Positions 39,170 to 58,799 of a DNA stretch of 64,000 bases are shown here, piece by piece; positions within the stretch are counted from its first letter, which is position 1; each line of letters opens with the position of its first letter. The DNA lies in NCBI RefSeq assembly GCF_017591435.1, contig NC_059294.1, forward strand, positions 6,717,501 to 6,781,500. Reading direction: 5' to 3'. The stretch comes from Portunus trituberculatus. Lineage: Eukaryota > Arthropoda > Malacostraca > Decapoda > Portunidae. Made by a program: the position numbers and the translations under genes. Below the pieces are notes generated by a model. That model did not search any database. It saw only the letters and a list, made by a program, of their open reading frames with translations, and was not told the DNA's origin.

Positions 39170-39962
39170 CTGGCGGAAGTCCCTCAGCATCCACGTCGCC
39201 TGCTCCCTGCCTCTGCCTCTCCTCCTCCCTATTTCCCACGAGGATCTGTATTCCCGGCATGTCCTCGAGTCTCAGAAGGTGAAGGCCTCGACCCTCCACA
39301 ACATACGACCTCCACTCCCTCCCTCCACCTACCGTCCGTCCAGTCACTACAGGCACTCCACCTATTTCAATGAGTTTCCCTCCTTCACCTTCCACATCAG
39401 CTTTCCCTCCCTCAAATGCAGTAAATTGCCTTAAATCTTCCTTTTCATATTTTTTGATCACGTTACTTAAAATTTGCTTCCTGCAGAGTAACGTCAGCCA
39501 GGCTGTTTTTTTTTTTTTTTTTTCGTTTTCTTTTCCTCTCATATTTCAAAAAGATTCGCTTTACTTCACAACCTGTTCTTGTTTTCTGTTAGCTCTAATT
39601 GAATTTCAATGCGAGTACATGTAAAAGCAAGGATCTCATATTGCACTTGACTCCGGCCACCCGCCGCGAGATTCAGGAACAGGAAAAGAAGAGTAAGAAA
39701 AAGAGATAAAGATTGGAAAATACGTGTGCCGGGGCGGGGCAGGTATAGGGATGGGGCGTGGCCCGTCACGGCGCCCCTAGGCTAATGGAGACGAATAGAC
39801 GGAGATTTCCTGGACTATTAATCGAGTTATTGCTGAGTCGCGTTGCTGGGCCGGCGCAGGAAGGGATCAGGGAGGCGGTACACAGATCTCTCGTACTCTC
39901 AGGAAAGACACACCGAAAGAGGCCTTTTAGGTGAGCCAAGGCTTAACATAGAGGAAAAATAT

Positions 39963-39965
<3 letters not shown>
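39170..39965. other. Unique noncoding DNA
   Basis: No gene recognised. A T17 run lies at 39507-39523. At 39843-39931 an open stretch ends at a GTGAGC donor-like sequence. This is insufficient to call an exon. Confidence 0.35.

Positions 39966-40034
<69 letters not shown>
39966..40034. repeat. (TC)n microsatellite
   Basis: About 69 bp of TC. A second TC array follows after an 84-bp pyrimidine-rich spacer. Confidence 0.96.
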
Positions 40035-40037
<3 letters not shown>

Positions 40038-40116
40038 ATCTTTTTTTTCTAGTTCGTCTCCTTTCTCCGTCTTTCTCCTGTTTTCTTTTTTTTTTCTCTT
40101 TTCCTTGGTGGTTGAA

Positions 40117-40256
<140 letters not shown>

Positions 40257-40707
40257 CCAATCACCAATTCACAATCATTTTATTTTTAGTCTCAAACCAC
40301 AATATGATTCACAGCCCAATTATTACCTGTCTCCTCCGCCACACTTGAAGCTGCACCAACGCCTCTCACAACAATAACACCCATTACACATCAAAAGCCT
40401 ATGGGGGACCAGCAGCAGGAGGAATACAGCAAGGAGAAGGAACGGCCAGTCATCAATACAGCTTCGTTTTTTTTCTCGTTTCCGTGGCCTTCCAAACCTC
40501 TTACGTCACTCACTCACTCTTGCTGCCAATACATTTAACACTCGAGTTTGTCACCAGCCGGCCATTTTTCAGCGTGAGGGAGAGTTACCGAGTTATTTTC
40601 ACATAGGAAACCGATAACTGTGACTCCGCGATGCTCCAGAACCACATAAAGGAGGAAGGAAGGAGGTAAAGGAAGGAAGAAGGAGGCAACGGTTTCTATT
40701 CTGATCC

Positions 40708-40923
40708 CTAAGCCCTTTCAAAACTGAGACGCATTTTCACCATGATTTTTTAGCATGATTAGATGATTTTATTTACATTAGGAAAGGTCTATGGAGGTTA
40801 GAAAGTTAATGGCCAGAGTCTTTGCCACTTTTTATCCACACATGTTTTTTTTAAAGCTGTGTGAAATCTCCAAATAGTAACTAGAATGAATATACAAACA
40901 CTGCATGGTATTGAATGGGTTAA
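40708..40923 (-). mobile_element. piggyBac-type MITE, copy 2 (diverged)
   Basis: A 216-bp element. Read on the minus strand it starts TTAACCCATTCAATACCATG and ends GAAAGGGCTTAG. It aligns along its length with 22659-22869, with shared blocks such as TATTCATTCT, CATAGACC and AATAAAAT. The TTAA duplication is intact on one side and CTAA on the other, consistent with an old insertion. Confidence 0.82.
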
Positions 40924-41108
40924 GACTATGTTAACTTTTTTTACTCACTTCAGTCTCCTTCACTACAGAAAGGGCAACTGTCATTATTAGTATACTTGAA
41001 GTTATCTCAGTCTCTATATACGAAAGGCTGTAATATTTAAAATCATCATCACTAACATTATCTTTGTGGTGTTATCTTATTCATCTTTCTTCAGCTTATC
41101 ACCAAAAC

Positions 41109-41109
41109 A

Positions 41110-41149
<40 letters not shown>
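41109..41149. repeat. (TC)n microsatellite
   Basis: About 40 bp of TC. Confidence 0.94.
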
Positions 41150-41151
<2 letters not shown>

Positions 41152-41289
41152 CAAAAATATAGAAAGTTATGAACCAGCTAACTACCGACCCACAAACCAA
41201 CTGACTAACTCAAAACAAGCCAACTAATTAACCAACTATGTACCTAACTCTACCTAACACGTAAATATATAAACACAAAAGCTTCCAAA

Positions 41290-41560
41290 CCATAATCACC
41301 ATCACAACACCATCACATCACCACAAAAAGGCATCACCACTAACACCACCACCACACGACTGCCACATCACCATAAAAGTATTACCACTGCAATCACCAC
41401 CACATCACCACCTCATCACCACGAAAGCATCACCACTACCATCACTACCACACCACAGCCACGTTGCCACAATATCCGTCATTACTGCCATCACCACAAC
41501 ACCACTACGATCATCACCACCATCACCACCACACCACCGCCACAACCACACCTTCGCTAA
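41290..41560. repeat. Degenerate (CAC/CAT) triplet region
   Basis: About 270 bp built from CACCAC, CATCAC and ACCACA words without a fixed longer period. Confidence 0.8.
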
Positions 41561-42096
41561 CAAACCATTGCACAAAGTTACAGAATTTTCGCAACATTAT
41601 AAAACACCTGTGACCACACGAAACCACCTAACCATTACACCACCACACCATTGCGCACCACATACATGGCCACACATAAAAAGTGTCCTTCTTTCCGAGC
41701 CTACATATTACAGCACTGCAAAACTTTTGATTTCAACACCAAAGCACAGGAAATACCCCCCTCTTTGCCTCCTAATGCCCGCTTACACTCTCACTGTGGG
41801 AAGAGAATAATGAAATGTTTATGTGAACGAGAGAGAGAGCATCATAGACAGACTACCTTGTTAACGCGGAGTAATGTAATGTTCTACCACATAGTGTACT
41901 GGGGCTGTGTATTGTTCCGCTGCCCCAAGGGACGCCACATTCAGTCTGGTTCCTAACGCAGCTTAAGGAACAGGCTCACGCTCAGTTTGGCAATCCGCTT
42001 GCCTTCTTTGACTGGTCCTCCTGTCCTGCACAGCCAGTCTAGTTCTACAGTCTACTGTTTACAGTCGTACTCCAGTGTGTAGACTGAAATTATACT

Positions 42097-42099
<3 letters not shown>
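41561..42099. other. Unique noncoding DNA
   Basis: No gene recognised. Confidence 0.4.

Positions 42100-42165
<66 letters not shown>
42100..42165. repeat. (CA)n microsatellite
   Basis: About 65 bp of CA. Confidence 0.96.
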
Positions 42166-42456
42166 CTATAGTTCATGAGGCAAACAAGCACAGGTTAACA
42201 CTTTAGAATCCAGAAATTCATAGTCTTTCGTTGGTGAGGTGCCAGACTTAATCTTATACAGCAGATGCTCCTCAGTATGCTCCAGGTATGAATAACGAGG
42301 GTTCTGATCTAATACGTGACGTTGCGAGAGAGACTATCAGGCGGTCTGGTAGTCTGGACACACGCAGCGATGGTCTGTTTCGAAATAAAGGGGTAATGTT
42401 TTCATCATAAGTTATTCGAGAACACTTTAATTAGCAAGTAGAGCCACCACTCTTTC

Positions 42457-42585
<129 letters not shown>

Positions 42586-42667
42586 TATTTTCATTTTATC
42601 TAGGAACGCATGTATATATATGTACATATATGTACGTAGGTTTCCGCAACACTTCTCTTTATGACTG

Positions 42668-43925
<1,258 letters not shown>

Positions 43926-43979
<54 letters not shown>
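43926..43979. repeat. (TC)n microsatellite
   Basis: About 54 bp of TC. Confidence 0.95.
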
Positions 43980-43982
<3 letters not shown>

Positions 43983-44753
43983 CTAATTATCCATTCCACA
44001 ACACTTTCATAATTGCAGAACTATAAGCACACTATTCGCGCCTCTAGAAAAAAGAAATCAAATTCCCATCAGATCTCGTTTCACTGTTATCCTCACCTCA
44101 ACACACCTGACGTCTGACAACTGACCTCATTTCTTATTCATATTCCATCTACCTCACCTACAGCTCACGTCAGATAGAAACCACCGCTCATTCCAGTCAC
44201 TTTTTTACCTGTCAGCGGCCCGTCAGTGTTATTAAACCTTCGCTGTGATGAAGACTGAATCAGGCGCATAAAGGAAAGTGGCTCATTTATTCGCATTACA
44301 CCACAGTAACCGAGAGCGGAGCCTTCACTCATTTACGTCAAAGTACTTCGGGATGGGAAGGTTTTGTTATATTAACCCTGCTGGAAACTTTTCCCCTTAT
44401 TATCATATACTTTATTTTACACTTTCCCGCTACCATCTTGAATATCTTGAGCCTACAGAGACAAATTTAATCATATTTACTTTCATTTCTTATATCAAGG
44501 TTGTTTTCTTTCACAGTGTTCTGAAGTAACTGGAGGATTAGAAAACTTAATTACATACCCATTCTTTTCTGTATATTTGACGGAAAGGTGTTGGAGGATT
44601 CAACCCACGTTCGTATTTAGAAAAGCCGCACTACGACAATTATTCAAGGCCATATAGACAACTAGATGGGTTTTCAAGACATTTTTTCCTTTTAATATAC
44701 TACAAATTCTCCAATCTATCATTAGAACTATAATAATCCTCTTAAAACATGAG

Positions 44754-44900
44754 TATCTTCAAGTGGAGCCTTTGGAAAGCAGTGATGATGAAAGAGCAAA
44801 GCGTTTCAGATTAGGGGCCCCAAACTCACCACCAGCTGCTGATAACCATGACACGGCGGGACAGCACTATCAGGTCCTCAGCGATACAGTGGAGGTGTGA
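44754..44900 (+). CDS. Candidate coding exon, function unknown
   Basis: An open frame without its own start runs to TGA at 44898-44900. It has a protein-like, charged and well-mixed sequence: VEPLESSDDERAKRFRL, then GAPNSPPAADNHD, then YQVLSDTVEV at the end. Possible acceptors are the AG at 44724-44725 after a T/C-rich stretch, the AG at 44752-44753 and the AG at 44762-44763. A donor-like GAG|GTGTGA at 44895 means it could be an internal exon instead of the last one. An acidic ESSDDE linker next to a basic RAKRFR patch is common in nuclear proteins, but I recognise no family. An open frame of this length alone could be chance, so the call rests mainly on composition. Confidence 0.35.
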   Translation, partial: YLQVEPLESSDDERAKRFRLGAPNSPPAADNHDTAGQHYQVLSDTVEV

Positions 44901-46177
44901 TTTCCCTTCCACACCGCTCCCTCCCTCGCTTTGACGCAGCTGTTGTTCTGTTTTTAACGAGGAACGCGGTGTTGTGCAGTCCCAGGTATCTCAAAGCAAT
45001 AGTGCCATTTAAGGTAATTAGCGACCACTCACGTTACTAGTGCGGTGTTTTGACCAGAATACCTAGGACGCCATTAACTCTCACCACCTCCACCATCACC
45101 ACTGCCATCACCACCAGCATCTGTCACCACACACGATATATGTTTACCATCTTCATGAGCGTAAGTGACGGTATCATCACTATCAGTAACAGTAACATGC
45201 ATTCTCCTGCCTTTCCGTCATCATCACTCCAGCGGCACCACCACCACCTAACGTAGCCTCTAGCATCATCCCACGCACCACATCCACCATCAACAACGCA
45301 CTGTACCTCATCCTAACACTCCCATACCGACACAGCATCACCACTACCACAACTACTCCCATCACTACCACCCTACCGCTTCTCAACCACCCACAGGCCT
45401 CATAACCTTACTCTTACGCCAAATCCTTCCTTCGAACTTCACGGAAAATTGCCAATCTGCATCTCATTAAACTAAACTAATGTTGATGCTGTCTTCATGC
45501 TTACTACTTTTCTTTTTTTCTTGCCCCGGAAAGAAGGAACAAAAATAACAAAAAATTGAAAACTTTTGGGGGTATTTTACGAGGCAACTTCTTCAGCGTG
45601 TGGATAAAACATGATTCTTTACCATCGAAGCAGCGGCGCACTTCGAAACAATCGTAAAGCTTCAGCCCATATCGATAATTTATTCGCTGGCGTGTCGTTA
45701 TCATCGTCTGGGAGAAGGGAGAGCGAAGTGGCAGCGTGAAGTATCTCTCTGAGTCATATATCGCGGCGTTCTCTCCTTAAGATGGTTTTAGATAAAGAGA
45801 TACTGAGGAGGTGATGACGTTAGTTTTTCCTGCCTCCCTCTCTCTCTCATTCTCCCTCTCTCGATAACATCTTGAAATCGGTAGGATGATTTCAGATGCG
45901 CGATAACCTTTCACTCAATGCCAACACACTGTCTTTCTATGCTCGCCCCTCAGAAAAAGCAGCATGAAAGTTGAATCTCACAGGCACACATTGGTTTCTA
46001 AAAGGTGTCGAGAGTTACTGACATCGAGGCAGAGTTCTTCTCCCCTTGAAGGTTAAAGTGTAGCTCGATGGAAGTGAAGTTATCTGAAAAGCTACACGTG
46101 GAGGAGGAGGAGGAGGTGGTGGAGGATGAACTGAGCCAATGAACATGTAAATTCTCTGTCTCCCTCAGTCTCAGTCT

Positions 46178-46180
<3 letters not shown>
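44901..46180. other. Unique noncoding DNA with triplet-rich part
   Basis: 45080-45370 is rich in CAC, CAT and ACC words, like 41290-41560. No gene recognised. Confidence 0.4.

Positions 46181-46242
<62 letters not shown>
46181..46242. repeat. (TC)n microsatellite
   Basis: About 62 bp of TC, preceded by a few CTCAGT units. Confidence 0.95.
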
Positions 46243-46245
<3 letters not shown>

Positions 46246-46311
46246 AATTCTCCACGGAGAAATAAATAAAAAGGTATAAAGTTGATTCGCGTTCAGCACT
46301 TTTTACGTCCA

Positions 46312-46314
<3 letters not shown>

Positions 46315-46372
<58 letters not shown>
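46315..46372. repeat. (CA)n array flanking SINE copy B, left
   Basis: About 58 bp of CA that abuts the 5' end of the SINE-like element. Confidence 0.95.
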
Positions 46373-46375
<3 letters not shown>

Positions 46376-46614
46376 GAGAGAGCACACGAGTCCCGGGAAG
46401 CGGCGAGGCAAATAGGCAAGCCTCTTAATGTGTGGCCCCTGTTCACCTAGCAGTAAATAGGTACGGGATGTAACTCGAGTGGTTGTGACCTCGCTTTCCC
46501 TGTGTGTGTTGTATGTGATGTGGTCTCAGTTCTACCCGAAGATCGGTTTATGAGCTCTGAGCTCACTTCGTAATGGGGAAGACTGGCTGGGTGACCAGCA
46601 AACGACCGAGGTGA

Positions 46615-46617
<3 letters not shown>
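46373..46617 (+). mobile_element. SINE-like retroposon, copy B
   Basis: About 245 bp, the plus-oriented and slightly longer copy of 13098-13318. The extra 5' part (ATCGAGAGAGCACACGAGTC, then CCGGG) resembles the end of a tRNA-derived head with a degenerate B box (compare GGTTCGAGTCC). The 3' end is GGTGAATTA followed by (CA)n. Its autonomous partner LINE is not identified here. Both sides are CA arrays in the same sense. Confidence 0.75.

Positions 46618-46681
<64 letters not shown>
46618..46681. repeat. (CA)n array flanking SINE copy B, right (3' tail)
   Basis: About 63 bp of CA directly after the element's GGTGAATTA end. A short (GTGA)n follows at 46722-46744. Confidence 0.95.
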
Positions 46682-46683
<2 letters not shown>

Positions 46684-47099
46684 AAGTACAGAAATAAAGC
46701 TTCAACACCAATGTTTTAGTGGCGTGAGTGAGTGAGTGAGTGAGGCATATCGGTGAGGTATACATATCAGGTTAGAGAATTTTATGGGCGTTGTTGAATG
46801 TTTATCGTTGCCTGAATTACGCATGCGAGCTGTGTAGGAAGAAAAGATGTAATAAAACTTTTAATGTATCCCAAACTATTCGTGTTGGAAGGTGAACTTT
46901 TTAACTTTACAACCATAACTTGTACTCACTTGGATCCGGTGAAATATTCAATGTTATGTAACTGAGTACCTAAGAGCTGTGGATTTAAAATGACAAAAAA
47001 CTTCGCTTCTATGTAAATTGTTCCCCAAGTTTTCTTTAACCACGAAGATTTATACATGTAAGACTCACCAGAAATATACTTTACTGGTTATTAGTTCAA

Positions 47100-47310
47100 C
47101 GTAACCTAACCAAATCAAAATAAAAGATAAATAAAATAAATAAACCTAACCAAATTAAGCCAAACCTAACGCAAACCAAACCAAATCAAAATACATAAAA
47201 AAAAAATCAAAACCTAACCAAATTATGCCAAACCTAAAGTAAACAAACCAGACCAAATCAAATCATGCAAAAAAAATGAATAAATAAATAAAAGAGAATC
47301 AAATAAAGCA
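47100..47310. repeat. A/C-rich degenerate CCTAACC/CCAAAT tract
   Basis: About 200 bp of AACCTAACC, CCAAAT, AACCTAAC and AAATAAAT words without strict period. The CCTAA word equals the arthropod telomere repeat, but it is not in tandem here. Confidence 0.6.
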
Positions 47311-47620
47311 AGATATCAAACAGACAATTTACCGGAAAAGTCGTGTGAGTAGAATGGGGAGGAATATTTCATGAGGGAAGTTTATGTTATGGAACTTACG
47401 GTATATTCTATGGACGAGTGAGCAGCAGCCGGTAAGCCTAGAGGAAGCCGAGTGAAGTTCATCAAAATAACATCCATATTAATTATCTATGTAATTTGAG
47501 AGGCAGTATGTGTATAAGTCTCGAATACGTCACGCCATTCTAACTTTTGGACATGTGATGAAATTTATTAATGAATTCCTTCTCCCTCACTGACATAATG
47601 AGGAAGGAAATAATTATGAC

Positions 47621-47623
<3 letters not shown>

Positions 47624-47714
<91 letters not shown>
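47624..47714. repeat. (CT)n microsatellite
   Basis: About 91 bp of uninterrupted CT. Confidence 0.97.
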
Positions 47715-47717
<3 letters not shown>

Positions 47718-47784
47718 TCTGCGTATATATTCATTTATTATTTGCCAATGTATTGTAGGAAACTATGTATACTATATATATCTA

Positions 47785-47995
47785 TTTACTTTCTATCTAT
47801 GATTATTTATTTATTTATCTATCTATCTGTCTATCTGTCTATCTATCTATCTGTTTCTCTGTCTATTTGTTTTGCCTATCTATCTACATCTTTATATGTT
47901 TGTCAATCTGTCTCTATCTATCTCTCTCTATTTATCTATCTATCTGTCTGTCTGCCTGTCTGTCTATCTACCTCACTATCTACCTCTTTATATCC
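47785..47995. repeat. (CTAT)n/(CTGT)n tetranucleotide tract
   Basis: About 200 bp of imperfect CTAT units with CTGT and TTAT variants. Confidence 0.9.
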
Positions 47996-49129
47996 TTTAC
48001 TTCCACGCTCAGGTCTCGTTTCCATCGAGGCAGCGCTGAAACGTCCCTTGGCGGCTTCTCTGTGCCTCGCCTCACTCTACCATAAACCGTACCCTCCATG
48101 GCGTAGTAAATATTTCCCTCCCGGCGTTTCTTCCCTATTCCCTTCAAAGGACAAAATACTTTCAAGGTGCGCCTCCTCACCCAAACCTCGTCCTCTTCCT
48201 CCATTCTCCTGCGGGTCCCTTAATCTTGCCTCTCGTGAGTTACCGCTCGGTTTCCTTAAGCAGTTAATTTCCAACGAGTATACTCACCCACCTTTCTATC
48301 TCTGCCATGCATTATGTTTACCAGTAACATAGATTTTCCTTTTTGTGTTCGTCATCTGTGATTTGCATCCATATATTGCTGGAGGTTCCCTGCGTGCCTT
48401 GCTGGCTGGATGTGGCATCGTTTTCTTGCATCAAGGGAAGAAAAGCTCTACGTGTCCCTGTCAGCAAAATCTTTCGGAATTAATCTAAATGTTTTCTGAT
48501 TTATATTAGATTTTACACGTTTGAAAACTCTTAGCTTTTAAACTAGATTCTTAAAATAACTCTTGGTCTTCAAAATAACTCTAGGCTTTCCTTCATTATT
48601 CACATTTTTCAGAATTATTCTTGAATATTCTCCTTGATCTGCAACTCTATAGACAGGTTCCATCATCACCATCTTTTATGGCTGCACCCTATGCTGGCTT
48701 GAGGCAACATACCTGAGTACCCTTGAATATCTGAGATCACATTTTCGTCGAAATAGAATATCAACACACTGTGGGAGGTTCTTTGATGCAGTCTGTCGGG
48801 CTGGCTGGCGGGGTGGGTCAGGCTGGAGTCTTGCTGAGTTGGTGCGTTAGGAGCATTTCTCCACATTAAAAATGTCCACATTGAAAAACGTCTTAATGTC
48901 ATTGTATGAATGGTGAGCGTTGTAGAATGTGGTCTGTCTCAATAACTTCTGAGTTTTCACTCTCTTAGCTGAACACCTTACACATACAAAAGAAGGAAAA
49001 AATGGAAAGGACGCCGCTGGCTGTTGACAGACTTGTTGAAGGGACCCTGCTATGTATAAGAATACGGTGTACCTTTGCCGCCTGGGGTGGTTCTGGAAGA
49101 GTCAGGCAGAGAGCAGGAGAGTTGGTGAA
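47996..49129. other. Unique noncoding DNA
   Basis: No gene recognised. The long open frame crossing 47571-48332 is a translation of the CT and CTAT repeats extended by chance. Confidence 0.4.
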
Positions 49130-49241
49130 ATGGCGAACCAGAGTCAGAATGACGCAAGGAAAGGCAACGCCGACAAGGAGGCAACTCGTAACTCTCCACA
49201 GAGAAATTATGGAGGGCATTCAAAGAGTTTCCTTGAGTTAG

Positions 49242-54454
<5,213 letters not shown>

Positions 54455-54673
54455 TGTGATGTAATGTCAATGTCAAACAACAGGAGGAGTGGAGGAGGAA
54501 AGGCAAGGTGAGGATGGAAGGAGAGATAAGGAAGAGGCACAATTCAGTATGGAAAGTATTAAGGTAATCAATGTAGGAGAAAACTTTTTATTATTGGAGT
54601 TAGTAGACGCAGGATTAATAAAGATGATGAAAAGTCTTTATGAGATGTGGGAGAGAGTGAACACGAGGCACGA

Positions 54674-54789
<116 letters not shown>

Positions 54790-54927
54790 ACCCCTTCACG
54801 TGGTCGCAGGAACAACCATGACCTAACGAGACTAAAAGAGATGAAAGCAAAAGCCGCCTCGTGTGTTATCTCTCATGGCACACGAACTGACACTCCGTTA
54901 GTCTTCATCTCCTCCTGACACGGGTAC

Positions 54928-54955
<28 letters not shown>
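54928..54955. repeat. Poly(A) run
   Basis: About 28 consecutive A. It is a possible retroposon tail on the plus strand, but I recognise no element upstream. Confidence 0.9.
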
Positions 54956-54962
<7 letters not shown>

Positions 54963-55084
54963 GAATAAAAACTGACCTGGACTGACCTTGCCTTCTCTCC
55001 TCGCTCTAATCGCTATAGACTATTGCAGAATCGTAAGCCAGAATTGCGGAATGGTTTGTGTTGTGCGTTGTGTTAGTGCCGCAG

Positions 55085-55270
55085 AAACAAACACTCCCTC
55101 GTTTCGACACACCTAATATAATCAAGGACGTGTTGCCGGAGCTGCTTTTCCCAGAGCGCACAACAAATCCCTGGCGGCGGGTGCTCGCTATGATTACAAC
55201 ACTATTCAGGCGAAAAAAAAAGATTGGAGCTTCCAGCTCTGGCAGTAAATTGTCCTCGTATGCAATTCAG
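55085..55270 (+). CDS. Candidate internal exon of 62 codons, function unknown
   Basis: A 186-nt stop-free stretch lies between an acceptor-like GCCGCAG (55078-55084) and a near-perfect donor CAG|GTGAGT at 55271. Its length is a multiple of three and its frame is phase 0 at both ends. The peptide reads KQTLPRFDTPNIIKDVLPEL, LFPERTTNPWRRVLAM, ITTLFRRKKK, then a serine-rich GASSSGSKLSSYAIQ. I recognise no family. The acceptor has a poor pyrimidine tract, which is the weakest point, so the exon could start further upstream in the same frame. An A9 run (the KKK codons) is a likely place for a sequencing error. Confidence 0.4.
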
Positions 55271-56398
<1,128 letters not shown>

Positions 56399-57705
56399 TG
56401 TGCGTGCGTCCCTACTTCCAAACAATGTTCCTGAAATAAATAAAACTGCTTTCCAATGATTGCACATGAAAAAATAATAATCCAATAACATCTCAAGTGG
56501 CACCAAAGGGCTGAAGAGTTAGCGGCACTGCAGGTTCATTACATGCATTCCGTGTGTGGCAGCGTCTCCGACCACCACCTACAATATGCAACGCGTCTCC
56601 TGCAAGGCCGTCGGTGCCTGGCGGAAGCGTTGAGGCATCAGCCGGCCAACCAGGAGCCTTATCGATTCAGGGAGAGTGTGAGGAAAGCAAGCCATTAATC
56701 TACCAATTTTATACAAGACATTTGCAGGAAGACAGCCGACAAGCCGCGACCAGTGTTGTGGAGGCAGCGACAGGGGGGGATGGATGCTGAATACACGGCC
56801 AGCCACTAGTATGCGGCAGGTCAGTGTAGGGCCGGGGTTCGTATTTGGGAGGCAGTTTAACGGGTCACTCAGCAGCGGGCGGTGTTCATCTGGACAATTA
56901 ATCTGAATCACTGCCGTTGAGACACGTTGAAGCCGATACCGGAATTAGCGATTGAGAGAAATGTGTCCGTTCGCTGTCGCTGGACACGTCCGAAACAAAG
57001 TGACAGAGTCGAGGCCGAGGCGCGATGAGAGCCTCGCCATGTTCATGGCACGAAATACCGATACAAAAAAGAATTAATGCGATTATCTCTGGGTCCATTA
57101 GCGTCCCATTGCTATATTCGACATGCACTCCATCATTCTTTTATTAATTTCATGCACATCCGTGTTTTCTGGACTAATGGTAGCTAGTGTTATGACTCCC
57201 ATTACTTACAACAAGGCCTTCCCTCCAGCTGAACACAGATTCCCACATTTTTACGACCTTCCTCTGTGCAAGCTCTCACGCCGGACACGGGACGGCCTGG
57301 GCAGAGGGAAGGAGAATGGGAGGACAGCAAAGAGAAAGGATGGAAAGGCAAAGAAACAAGAGAAAAGCGCGAGGCAACGTAAGAGAAGGGAAAGGGAGAA
57401 GTGGGAACAGAAAGATGAAACAGGAAGAGAGGGTATAAGAAGGAAGCAGGGAGAGTGGTAGTGAAGAGAGGGAAGGATAGAGCAGCGAAGGAGAAAACAG
57501 ATAATTAACAGGAATGAGAATGGGGGAAGGAAAGGTAGGAGTAAGGGAGAAGAGCAAATTCTAGGCATATTCAGGAAAAGTAAAGAGCTAGAGAGGGGAG
57601 AAGATTGAGCCCAGACAAAGAAAGAGGAAGGGGAGAGTACAGGAGTGGAGGGAAAGGGAGAAAAGCTACAATAATATAAAATAACATTAATAAAAGCAGT
57701 CCTAC

Positions 57706-57712
<7 letters not shown>
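56399..57712. other. Unique DNA, purine-rich at its end
   Basis: No gene recognised. 57290-57712 is strongly purine-biased on the plus strand (GGGAAAG and AGGAAGG words) and runs into an (AG) array, much like 6180-6557. Confidence 0.4.

Positions 57713-57766
<54 letters not shown>
57713..57766. repeat. (AG)n microsatellite, left of a 306-bp insert
   Basis: About 54 bp of AG, followed by AAAG units. Confidence 0.95.
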
Positions 57767-57771
<5 letters not shown>

Positions 57772-58067
57772 AAGAGCAGGAAAGAAGTGAGGAGGGGTCT
57801 GGGAGGCGAAATAAAGGGCGTTAGTAATCACGGGGACACGGCCAAGTCCTGTCAAGAATCTACTGTAAATTGTTCCACCAATACGAATTTCCCGGCGTGT
57901 TCTTGTTTTGGGAGCGAATATATTAGGGTCATTCGTTGTATTTATGGCCCTGTTATAATGCCGCTTCGTATTGCTATTAAAACACAGGCATAACTCCACC
58001 AGCGAGGCCCGCCCCGTAAACTCTCCGAAATCAAATCTCTTAGAACCTGACCAACGGAACCCCGTGG

Positions 58068-58072
<5 letters not shown>

Positions 58073-58133
<61 letters not shown>
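58073..58133. repeat. (AG)n microsatellite, right of a 306-bp insert
   Basis: About 60 bp of AG in the same sense as the array at 57713. The 306 bp between them is unique and not recognised. Confidence 0.95.
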
Positions 58134-58137
<4 letters not shown>

Positions 58138-58510
58138 ACGCCCAATAATCTCAATAGCAACAGAAAACGGAGCGGGAGACACAAAACGATAAATATGACG
58201 GAAAAACTATTGCGATCCGAACTATAGATTCGCTGGTACAGGTAAATATGATCCAATTGCTTATGTTGTGATTTATTGGTATTGCTCTTTATTTTGGGTC
58301 CGAGAGGAAAGGAGAGAAAGGAGAGTGGAGAGGGGAGAGGGTGAGTAGAAGTTTCCAGTGAGTGTGTGCGTGTGTGGAGGCGCAGGACGAGGGGAAAGAA
58401 CCAAGGCAGCCTGAAAAAAGAGAAAGTGGTTCTAGTTTTTATTGGTTTATTGTGTTATTTTAATCAGCGCCGAAGTTTCGACCAAATACTGAGAGGAAGA
58501 TAAATCGTGT
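58134..58510. other. Unique noncoding DNA
   Basis: No gene recognised. Confidence 0.4.

Positions 58511-58591
<81 letters not shown>
58511..58591. repeat. (AG)n microsatellite
   Basis: About 80 bp of AG. A short (GGT)n of about 22 bp lies at 58668-58689. Confidence 0.96.
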
Positions 58592-58593
<2 letters not shown>

Positions 58594-58799
58594 ATGGGAA
58601 GAACAATACAAAGCGAGGTTAATGCAATATTTTCGTTGGTCTTACCGATATCAAACAATTTCTCTGGGTGGTGGTGGTGGTGGTGGTGGGAACGTCCTTC
58701 ATAATCAAAGACTCGGCACTCAGTTGATTGGCAAGGGTATTATATTAAAAGTAAAAATAAGAGTAGTAATAATAATAAAAAATAATGATGGTGATGATG

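Noticed and set aside
49130..49241. 37-codon stretch from an ATG in fair context (MANQSQNDARKG) to a GTGAGC donor
   Set aside because: Plausible composition, but a single weak donor and no recognised family. An open frame also exists on the opposite strand.
58160..58241. 27-codon stop-free stretch before CAG|GTAAAT (plus strand)
   Set aside because: Length is well within chance expectation and the supposed acceptor has no pyrimidine tract.
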